Below the pieces are notes generated by a model. The model had not been told where the DNA came from. It was given only the letters and a program-made list of their open reading frames with translations, and made no database searches. From Prorocentrum cordatum (lineage: Eukaryota > Sar > Dinophyceae > Prorocentrales > Prorocentraceae), in assembly GCA_963575745.1 (NCBI GenBank), contig CAUYUJ010005669.1, positions 569,128 through 633,127 of the forward strand: a stretch of DNA of 64,000 nt, in the 5' to 3' direction. Of the stretch, positions 23,901 through 35,200 are shown piece by piece. Each line of letters starts with the position of its first letter. Positions within the stretch are counted from its first letter, which is position 1. Both the position numbers and the translations under genes were made by a program.

Positions 23901-26900
23901 CAACATCATTATCGTCGTCGTCATCATCATCATCCTCCTCATCAGCATCATCATCATCATGATCATCATCACCACCATCACCATCATCATCACCATGATC
24001 ATCCTCATCAGTATCAGCATCAGCATCATCATCATCAGCACCATCATCATCATCATCATCATCCTCGTCATCGCTATCACCATCATCGTCATCATGTACA
24101 TCGCGTGTAGGCCATCTCTGAGGCATACACACCTCTCACTCGTTTCGTGGCCCCATAGGGAGCTCCACCGAAGGACCCTGATGCACCTTCCACATGCGCC
24201 CCCCCCCCGCGCCCATTGCGGCCCACCCCTCACACGTTTTGTGGCCCCATAAAGGGGGCTCCACCGAAGGCACCAATACCACTGTCCACATGCGTCCCCC
24301 GCACTCATTTCGGCACACCACTCAAACGCTTCGTGGCCTCATACGTGGCCCCACCGTCGGCCCCAATGCCACCGTCCGCATGCGTCCCCCGCGCCCATCT
24401 CGGCACACCCCTCACACGTTTCGTGGCCGCATGGGGAGCTCCACCGAAGGCCCAAGTGCCACCGTCCACATGCGCCCCCCCCCCCCCCGCACCCATTTCG
24501 GCACACCACTCGCACGTTTCGTGGTCCCGTAGGGGGCTCCACCGAAAGCTCCAATGCCACCGTCCACATGCGTCCGTCCCCCACGCCCATGCCGACACCC
24601 CCACTCACACGTTTCGTGGCCCCGTAGGGAACTCCACCGAACGCCACAGTGCCGCCGTCCACATGCGTCCCCCACGCTCACTTCGGTACACCCCTCACAC
24701 GCTTCGTAGCCCCATAGGGGGGCCCACCGAAGGCCACAATGCCACCGTCCTCATGCGTCTCCCGCGCACATGTCGGCACACCCTTCATACGTTTCGTGGC
24801 CTCATTGAGAACTCCACCGAAAGCCCCCGTGCCACCGTCCACATGTGCCCCCCACAACAATTCCGGCACACCCCTCACACGCTTCGTGGCCCCATCGGGA
24901 GCTCGACCGAAAGCCACAGTACCACCGTCCCCATGCGTCCCCCACACCCATGTCGGCCCCCCCCTCACACGCTCCGTGGCCCCATCGGGAGCTCCACCGA
25001 ATGCCCCAGTGCCACCGTCCACACGCGTCCCCACACCCATTTCGGCACACCCCTCACACGCTTCGTGGCTCCATTGGGGGCTCCACCGAAGGCCCCAAGG
25101 CCACCGCCCACATGCGGCTCCCACACCCAGTTTGGCACACCCCTCGCACGTTTCGTGGCGTCATAAAGAGCTCCACCGAAGGCCCTAGTGCAACCGCCCA
25201 CAAGCGTCCCCCACACCATTTTCGGCATACCTCCCACACGTTTCGCGGCCCCATAGGGAGCTCCACTGAAGGCCCCAATGCCACCGTCCACACGCGTCCC
25301 ACGCACCCATTTCGGCACACCACTCGAACGTTTCGTGGCCCCATAGGGGGCTCCACCGAAAGCCCCAAGGCAACCCTCCACTTGCGTCCCCCGCGCCCAT
25401 TTCGGCACCCCTCTCACGCATTTCGTGGCCCCATGGGGAGCTGTGGGGCCTTAGGTGGAGCTCCCGATGGGGCCACGAAGCGTGTGAGAGGTGTGCCGAA
25501 ACAGGGGTGGCGCTCACATGCGAACGGCGCCACTGGCGCATTCGGTGGAGCTCCCTATGTGGCCACGAAACGTGTGAGGGGTGTGCCGACACGGGCGACG
25601 CCCACATACAAACGGTGCCAGCGGGGCCTTAGTTGGAGCCCCTATCGGGCAACGAAGCGAATGCGGGATGCACCGAATCGGGAATGTCGCCCAAGTGCGA
25701 AAGGTGCCATTGGGGGCGTAGGTGGAGCTCCAAATGGGGGCCACGAAACGTGTGAATGGGTGTGCCGAAACGGAGGTGTCGCCCACATGCGAACGGTGCG
25801 ATTGGGGTCTCAGGTGGCGCTCCCTATGGGGCCACGAAACGTGTGAGGGGTGCACCGAAACGGGCGTGACGCCAACATGCGAACGGTGGTACTCGGGCCT
25901 TCGGTGGAGCTCCCGATGGGGCCACGAAACGCGTGAGGGGTGTGCCGAAACAGGGGTGACGCCCACGTGCGAACGATGCCTTGGGGCCTTCGGTGGAGCT
26001 CCCGATGGGGCCACGAAGCGTATGAGGGGTGTGCCGAAACGGGATGACGCTCACAAGCGAACGGTGCCATTGGGGCGGTAGGTGGAGCTCCCTATGGGGC
26101 CACGGAACGTATGATGATGACGACGATGACGATCATGGTGCTGCTGTTGATGATTATGAAGATGATGATGATGCTGCTGATGATGATGACGATGACGATG
26201 ATGATGATGATGGAGATGATCTCCTCAGCTTCGGGCCGTAGTGCTTCTGGCCAACAGGGCACGCAGCGCAGTTGAGCGCTTTGCGAGCAGACGGGCTCTG
26301 GCATCGACGGCGCGCCGCGCCGCAGTTGCCGAGACGGCAGCTGCAGTTCTAATTTGATTAAAAGCAGCGAGCGTGAGATCGTGAAAGATGGCAATGGAGA
26401 GGAGACAATCAGTTGCAGACACTGGCGCTCGAGAGAGAACAATACGAGATTCAGCCGAGAATTCGGACCGCGACAGAGGCAATGAGCGCAGATGATTGGC
26501 GGCAGCGGAGGCTAATATAGGACAGACCATGTAGTGGCGAAGGTCATTTCCGCCAACTGCATTGCATCCAGCTCTGCACGTTTGACATCCCTGCCGCAAT
26601 CTGCGGGATGTGCACCAAGCGTTACACAAACTTCTGAGCACGGCGCAAGTTACGAAAGTCGGGAGATGCTGACTTATCACGCCTAACCGAATTGCACACA
26701 CATCAGCGTCATGCAGGTTAGCATCAGGAAGCAGGTGGATAATACGACGGAAGAGAGGAGGCAAGAGCGAGGGGGCAGGGAAAGACGCACGCAAGAAGCA
26801 AGAAATGAGCCTTTGGATATCAAGCCTAGCTACATCAGGAATGCGACGATGAAAACTGGGCAGGCAACAAATATGATTATAATTGCTATAGAGTTGATGG

Positions 26901-27337
26901 AAGATATAGTGTTTAAATAAGGGGTGATGTTCGAATGCCACACGGTGCTGGGGGTCGTCACGGATATCCTCCAGCCTTTCAACAAAGTGATGATACATGG
27001 CGGACTTCTGGGCACAACGAAACACTGCAGCGCGCCTTTCGACCTCGAGACGACGTAGTTGAGGAAGACCTATGAGCTCTGCACTTTCCAGCATCTGACT
27101 AGTAATTGCAAATCGCGGTGCGGCTGTCAGCAGCTGTACACTTTCACGTATTGTTTTAAAGACGGCAGGCGTGGGCATGAAGAACTGTTGGATGTGGCAA
27201 AGGACGGTGTGGCCAATCAGGTTATATGCAGCAATGTTCCTGACGAGCCCGAGGTTAAGCGAACGAATGTGATGACAGCGACTGCGAAGCTTCTCGGCTG
27301 GTGCTTTCCAGGACCAGATATGATGATGATGATGATA

Positions 27338-27374
<37 letters not shown>

Positions 27375-29191
27375 CGGCGATGACGATGGCGATGGCGACT
27401 ATGATGGGAGGAGGGGGGGAGGAGGAAGGGAGGATCGCGGGGCGCTGTCCTTCCAAAACAAGGACCCAATACCACAGGATGGTTGGGAAACATCTACCAA
27501 GCACGGACGGTTGGTATAACACTAATGAAACGACCCAAACGCAATCCCATAAGGAAAAGCTCTCTTTCGACCACAGAGAACCTAAAAACAAGCCGCGGCA
27601 AAGAAATAGCCCGGCGAAGGACCCGAAAAGTATGCATCTGTGGGTACCGCAATTGTGAATATCGTCTTCGGTGGCGCTCCCTATGGAGCCACGAACCCTG
27701 TGAGGGGTATGCCGAAATGCGTGTGTGGGGGACGCACGCGGGCGGTGGCACTGGAGCCTTCGGTGGAGCTCCCTATGGGGCCACGAAGCGTGTGAGGGGT
27801 GTGCCGAAATGGGTGTGGGACGCATGCGGGCGGTGGCACTGGAGCCTTCGGTGGAGCATGATTCGCATGTGGACGACACCCCAGCTTCGGCAAACCCCTC
27901 ACACGTGTGGTGGCCCCACAGGGAGTTCCACCGAAGGCCCTAGTGGCGCAGCCCGCATGTGGGCGACACTCCCTTTTACCACCGCATCCCTCACCACACG
28001 TTTCGTGGCCTCACAGGGAGCTCCATCTACGGCCCCAGTGTCGCAGTCCACATTTGGGCGGCACTCCTGTTTCGGCACACCCCTCACACGTTTCGTGGCC
28101 ACATAGGGAGCTCCACCGAAGGCCCCAGCGGCACAGCCCGCATGCGGGCGTTGCCCCATGGGGAGTTTCACCTCAGATCGTACTCACAATTGAGATACTC
28201 ACAACAGCAAATGGTTGGGGTCTTCGCCAAACAAACTTTTCCCAAGCTGAGTGGGCAAGCATGGTCGGGCACCGCCATATCTCACACATGGAGTGTCGCA
28301 GTGGCTTCACCTCATGCAGCAGTCTTTGACCGATGGCTTCGCAATGCCTGCGTTCCTCGATCCTGGTGCCAGCTGGCGCCAGGCCTTCCAATCAGACGCG
28401 AGCAAGTGTCGAGGTCACGGATCAGGGCGCAGGAGGGTCGCATCAACATGCTTCATCAGCCCTGCTCCTCATGCCATGCCATGCCATACTGGGCGTCCGG
28501 TCCACGCCTGCCGCTGAAGGCGGGCACGTTATCCTGCAGGCACTTGAGCTCCTGGGCACGGACCAGCTCACAGCCTCGCTACGAGCCACCTCCAATTGCA
28601 GAAGCCTGGGGCGAGAGAAGGAAGCGAAACCTGCACTGCACTGCGCCCTTACTTCCGTTCGAAACCTGACCAAAGGTAAAAATTGCGTGCCGCAGATGCA
28701 AGGAGTTGCGCAGGGAACGGCCGTCCCAGCATTCCATAGGCCCACCAACCCAGAACTGTTCCAATAACAAAAACAATGTTCGTAGAACATATAATCCCGA
28801 TGTGTCAAAGCAAAAGGGTCTCGGCCAGGCATGTCCGGAGAACATTTCGGGCAGACCATAAGAGGTTCTTAGAACAGTCTTTGGTGGGCCAAAAGGCAAG
28901 CGAGGACGTTTCGCCACTGCTCGAAGGAGCGCGTCCAGTATCTGCCACTGTCATATCGTGCACGCGGGAAGGCCAGCGCAGGGAACGCGCAGGAGCAGCG
29001 GAAACGGTGCCGGGGACACTCCTCGATGTACTCTTCTGGCACCTTGTCTGGGCGGCTGGAGATGATCTGCCCGATCTTCACGTAGCTGGGGCCCAACCGC
29101 ACCTTTGCGCAAGCAGATCTATGCTGCACGCGCGGGCAACAACCGGTGGCCAGCGGTATGGGGACACGGGTGACGCAGAAACACGTGGGCC

Positions 29192-29229
<38 letters not shown>

Positions 29230-32200
29230 TAGAAAGACTTTCCAAAGTGGTCCTGGCACTGCCAGTCATGAACTCGGGAGCGCTTTATGCTTCGGGGCCT
29301 GGGAACTCCAAGCTATGTCATCGAACCATCGTGCGCATTGAAAGATCCACTCTTGTCCTTCACCTCCCTTGGTATCCATTCTGCCCGTTCCGAAACATTG
29401 AACTAAAGGAGGAGCTCGGGCTGGAGGGAGGCAGGAAACGATGGCGTACGTATGATGTGATGGAAGGGGAAGGGAGTTGGGGGTGGAAGGCGAAGAGAAG
29501 GAGGAAGAGGAGCGCACGTACTCCAAGAGGAAGAGACGAGGGCAAGCGGACACGAAGCGACACGAGGGCAAGATGTCCGTCCGCTCCAGGCCGTCCACCG
29601 CGCGTCTACTTCCAGAGCAGGGCTTTGGCGGCGCTCAACCCTTCAGCAATCGTGGCTGGGGTCAGCGCGGCGTGTTTAATTTTGTTATAGAGGTGAAAGG
29701 CGAGCACGATCCACTGAATCGTCCGCGTCAACGAGAGCTCGTTCGCGGGTCCAGACGGATATGCTGCAGCGGGGCCCAGGCCCCAATGTGCAAGCGTGCT
29801 GCGGAGGGGGGGCGAGTCGGGGGACCAGAGGAGGCTCGGGGGGACCGAGCAGGAGAGGTAGTGAGGGAATGAATCGGGTGCCGCTGGGCACCCGAACGCA
29901 CGCGGCTTCTGCTGGAGAACGTGCATGCGGTGGGTCGTTGCCCATCCGCCTGCGAGGGTCTCGCATGCCGCCCAGCGCCAGCTCGGGCGGACGGTGCGCA
30001 GGGCATTCGTCAGAGCAGCCCAGCGCGTCGCGAGCTCTGGGGGCGGTGGTGGTTGAGGAACGCCCCAGGCTGCGATGCGCTTCTCAAGCGTGACTGTGAA
30101 GGGCGAAGAGAAGTAGGCCCGCTGCAGTGTGAGCGCGACCGCGCGCTGTACCTTGGGGCGGCGCGGTGGCTCAGCACTCGGGGCCTCGCGAATGTCGCGG
30201 GCAGCTGCGCGGTTCGCCGCGGCCGCGGCAGCTGCTGAGAACGGGGCGGCACTCTTGCCGCGCAATAAAGCATGGTAGAATTGAACGACGGCCGTGGGTT
30301 CTTCCCAGAAAGGCGGGGACCACTGTCCTTGAACCCACCGATGGAAGGAGTGAGCCGTACTCTCCTCCCAAGCGGTGTCCTGCAGGCGAGTGCGGAATGA
30401 TTCCCATTCCCCTCGGAGCGTGAAGGTGGCAGAACAAATGGCGGCAGCGACAGTTGAAGTCTGAGCTGGGCGAGGGACAGGAGGCGGACACCACTCCGCC
30501 ATGGCGATGAGGTCTATGTTGCGGAATGTGTTTGGCGGCAGGCTGGGCACCTCGTGGAAAATGTAATGTTCCCGACGGGCAATCTTCTGATCGAGCGGGA
30601 AAAACTGCGAGGCATAGCTGAGCGTAGAAACAACTGAGCTGTTATGGAGGCGAACGGTGGCGCCACTGCCACCCTGCACAAGCTGTGAACTATTCCCGCA
30701 CTGCCACCGTTTCTGCCCAGGGGCGGGCCATTGGTGAGCGAGGGTGGCCGCAGGTCCGAGGAAGGCCCCGAGGTGCTTGGCTCGCCCCGAAACCGAAAAG
30801 CCGCCCCAGGGAGGACAGAGCTCGGCCAGGAGCGCTTTCGTTTGAGCGATGGTGGCAGGCGACGACTTCGCCCAAAGCGGGACGATGACACACTTGCGGG
30901 GCTTCAGGGAGAGGAGCGCAAGCTCCTCAGCTGCGGCAAAGGGCTCAGAGGCAGCGCGCAGCGTGTTGAACGAGAACGTGAGGAGGCCAGTGTCGTCCGC
31001 GCAGACGCCCAAGTAGCCATTGTCGTAGTCAGGCATGCCGTCGGCGGACTCGACGAACGAGGCGACGTGGCGAACGAGCGGGCCCATGGCGATCGCCCGC
31101 GCCGAGCCGCTCGCAGGGCAGCCCTGAGCCACACCAGACTCAATCGGGAACATGAAGTGGCGAACGCCGTCGACCTTGAGGAAGCTGTTGGGGGCGTGGC
31201 ACAGCTGGCGAAAGAGGCTCAGAAGGCCCTCGGGGGCACCGAAGCGCTCCAGCGACGCGAAGAGCCATGCGCGTCCTAGCGACGGGAACGCCGCCGCGAA
31301 GTCGAAGCTGGTTAAGACGGGCTTGTGCGTGTCGGCATCTGGGCGAACTCCAGCGCGGCGCATCTCGGCGTCGAGGTTGACGATGTGCTTGGTGAAGCTG
31401 CGGCCCACGACAAAGCCCTGCTGCGAGTAATGAGTCCGCTCGGCCACAGCGGATTTGATGAGGAAGTTGGCCGCACCTGCGATGGCCTTGATGTCTGTGT
31501 TCTTGAGAGGCAGCGGGCGCGTGTCCTCAGGCAAGCGGACCGCGGCAAGCTCGCCCGTGAGTTTGTCGCCCTTCGGCAGGAACGCGAAGTCTGAGTCGGT
31601 CAGGTCGTGGATGAAGTCGGAGCTGGAGCAGAGGTGCCATGCGAGGTCCTCCAGCAGGTCCAGAGACGCGCCCGCGGCAAGCCAGGCGCGGCACGGCAAG
31701 AGGTCGGGCCCAGGCGCAGACGGCGCAGTGCGAAGCAGAAAGCCTCTGATGTGCGCCATGGTGGGCGCGCCGACGTCGATGATGGGATGGTTGGGCATGT
31801 GCTGGGCAATGTGCTGCTGGACCTTGGCGACGTCGACGTGCTTGCGCTCCAAGACGGAGCGCCAGTGGGCGCGGAGGGCATCCGCCACCGCACAGCTCTC
31901 TCTGGCTATCCCTGGGCGGCCCTCGGGATCGGTGGTCTTGATTCCCTGGAGGAGCAGGCGGCGCTTCCAAGGGGCCCAAAGCTGGGCCCTGCGCCGGGAG
32001 GAACGGGTGATTTTTCTGAGCTTCTCGGGGTCGATGGCTCCTGGGGGGCCTCGCGGCAGCTGGGCTGCACGCTGGCCCAGAGAGCGCTGCCGAGCCTCGA
32101 AGTCGCGGTGCAGCGCGGCAGACTTCATGGCGAACTCGGCAGCATCCGCGAGCGCGATGTGTCCGTCGTCGATTGTGAGAAACTTGGTGCCAAGCTCAGT

Positions 32201-35200
32201 GGTGGACTGCAGGCGTCGAGCAAGGCGAACGTCCTGGCGCCAGACCGCGCGCGAGATCGAGCGCGCCGTGACCACCTGGCCGTCGGAGTGGTTTGACTTG
32301 CCGATCTCGCCGGCAGCGCGGCTGACCCAATCATCACGGACGAGCCTCGCGGCCTCGACCATGAGGGTCTTGTGTGCGCGCCAGCGGTTCTCGATCGCCC
32401 CGTGGCGCGTGACGGTGTGGTCTGGCAGCTGCTGGAGGTACTTGGCGTACGATGGGTCGCGGAAGATCGCGGGCGGGATCGCCTGCTCCTCGATCGGTGT
32501 CTTCGGCTTGATGCCGATGGAGTACGAGACGATGGCGTGGTCACTGAGGAGGCGATCCGGAAGAATGGCAGCGTCGCGTGCGATGGTGAGGCAGGAAGTG
32601 AGCTCGAGCATCGCGTGCGACGACAAGCGGATGAAGATCCTGTCGATGGCCGACGCGGAGTAGTCAGCCTTGTTGAAGCGCGTCGGGAGGTCAGATTCGA
32701 TCTCGAGCATGCTCTCGAAGAGGGCCTTCCAAAAGGGCTGCTGCTGCCGTGCGCTACTGCCCAGTGCCAGGCGTGCACGCTGTGGTTGCGGTTGGAAAAA
32801 GCTGTTCGGTGGGCGGCTGGCCGTGTTGAAGTCACTCAGCGCGAGGAAGGTACGGTGCTGGTAGTTGGCATCCGCCAGCGCGCGGTGCATCTGCCATGAG
32901 CGCTGAATGCGCTCGCGACCCCGCGCGTCTATCTCGTGATTGTGGACGTTCATGATGGCCATGGAGTTGCGCGAGGTGGCGTTGGTGATGGCGACCGCCT
33001 GGACGCGCCCCTTGACGATCCCCTCGTGGCTGAGGATAGGGAGCTGCTCGGGTTGCAAGAGCTCGAGCTGCGCGTGTGAGAGCCACGGTATGAGTAGAGC
33101 AACGCCGCCCGCGCCAGCGAGGGCCTCGTCGCCATCTGCCGCAACGAACTGGGGGAAGAAGAGCTTGTGCGGATACGGCTGCGTGTCGACCCAAGTGCGG
33201 AGGAGCGCCTCCGCACCGTGGACCTCCTGCAGGGCGATGACGGCGCCCTTCCGCATGTACTGCTGCAGGGCCGCCTGCTTGCGATGGCGCCTGGAGCGCT
33301 TGTGGCACATGAGGGCCCTGGCGTTCCACGTGATGAATAAGCTGGGCCTATCGTCCTCGACGGGCTTCCGCGGCGACCAGGGGTGGCTAAACCCGCCACG
33401 TGGCCTCCGCTGTGTCGGCGAAGAGCGCCTGGAACGACGCGAGGATGGCGCCGCGATCGATGTCGCGGAAGGCGGCGAGCTCGAACGCCTTCTCGTTCCA
33501 CTCGAGGATGGCGGGGTCGGCTTGCCCCTTGACGCCCGGGCGCGCGACAGGCATGGCGTTGCAGTGGATCTCGCCTTTGGCTCGGCATGCTTTCCATGAC
33601 TTTCGAGGGTGGCGGTGTTGAAGGAGCTGGAGGAATTTCTTACATTGGATCTCGGTGCGGATCTGCTTTGGCGACTTGTCGGGGTTGGGGTAGATGTCCG
33701 TCGGCGTGCCCGAGGTGTCGACGGATGTGAAGCGCTTCCATTTGCCTCCAGCGTCGCGTGGGGCACGGGTGAGCGCCAGCGCACGCGGGATGGCCACGTC
33801 GCGTCCGCCTTTAGCTTATCGCACACATCTGCGCGCAGGTTCGTCTCCATGAAGTTCGACAGCGTCGGAGCCCAAGTTGGCAGAGGCGATCCACTCCTGC
33901 AGGTCGTTGAGGAGCGCGTCGGGCGCGATGAGCCGCTGCGCCCCGACGGTGAAGATCGCGGGGTCGATCTCGCGACCCCGCAGTTTCCAACAGTTTCCAG
34001 TCTCCAACAGTTTCCAGCCACAACCAGGGGTGTGCTGGCACCCAAGCTTTCTGCCGCCACATCCAGGGGTTTGCGGCCGCCCGCTCCTGCTTACTGTTCT
34101 GGCATTGCAGGCTGCCATCCATATCGCGCTGTCGAGCGGACCGACTTCCGTCGCCGCGAGCCAGCTGGACTTCGGCCCGTCTCACGTCGCCGTCTTCCGC
34201 CTCCATAACCAGCTGGACGTCGACCCACTCGTTACCCAGCAGCAGCAGTCGCCACGTGGTGGCATCGCGAAGGCCCTGGAGCCTGGCGCCCTCACCTCCA
34301 ACTTCCTGAAGCAGAACAGCAGCCTGTTCGACAGCAGCCCACAGTCGCAGACATGTCATCCTCCAGCGAAGGACGCTCTACCTCGCGCAGTGCCACATTT
34401 GCCAGCCGCAGAAGGAAAGATCGCCGACGAGACCGCGAACGTCACGACCAAGATCGCGCTGCTCGAGGTTACCCAGATCGTGCTGATAAAAGTGGTCGAG
34501 CAGTGCGCGCCACTATGGACTCGCTCGGCGACGCTGACTCCGCTACTCAATCGGCGCCACGTTCGGGGCGTGCATCTGGACACGCCGCTCGCTCCTGTCG
34601 GTCTTCAGCTCGTACATACCAGCAGCCGCCCCACTTCGCCATGGACACTGGAGAAGAGGAAACCGCAGACTCAGCACGTGCCGCCGCCGACACCGCAGCA
34701 CGCCAATTTCAAGCAGGTGAGTGGACCGAACCGCCGTCTCAGCTACTTGGTGAAGCACTACATCATGACCCACTCAGGGCTGCTGACCCATGGCGCGCTG
34801 GAGGGGCAGCTGCCGCTGGAGGAGCTGCCGCCATCGGAACCACCGCCGATACCGAGACTGCCACTCCAGGCGAACCTGCTCGCCTTCCAGGGCTGGACCC
34901 AGAACTCGACAAAGCTCTCCAAGATCTCATGCAAGCTCAAGTTGCACACGCTGCCAGTACTTTCCAAGCTCAAGCCAGCCAATTGCTCAATGAATCACGC
35001 GAAAGCTTTCGCCAACTTCTCGCACAGCAAGTCCAAGCCACTGAACGCCGAGTTGACACACTTCATGATGTCGTCGCACGCACACGTAGAGAACAAGACC
35101 GCCAAGCAGATGAATAGAAAAAGATGTGGCAGCAGATCGACCAGATGCGAGACCCTCGCTCTCGCCGAGGCTCAGGTGCCGATCACGAGAAGGAGGAAGA

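Larger units (their letters stand above)
23531..27489. mobile_element. Large inverted-repeat (foldback-like) composite element
   Basis: Order from left: end motif (23531-23592), (TCTTC)n (23605-23709), (ATC)n (23710-24097), ~90-bp satellite in minus orientation (24140-25436), the same satellite in plus orientation (25437-26108), (GAT)n (26108-26222), LINE fragment (26225-27318), (GAT)n (27320-27385), purine tract, and the end motif inverted (27435-27489). Apart from the LINE fragment, the two halves mirror each other around about 25,437. The layout recalls foldback transposons, whose long inverted repeats are built of tandem units. No transposase was found. Confidence 0.65.

Noticed and set aside
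28443-28859. Minus-strand ORF over ABC1K exon 6 as a separate gene.
   Set aside because: Only the 44 nt of exon 6, which lies in another frame of the same strand, matches a family; the rest is intronic.
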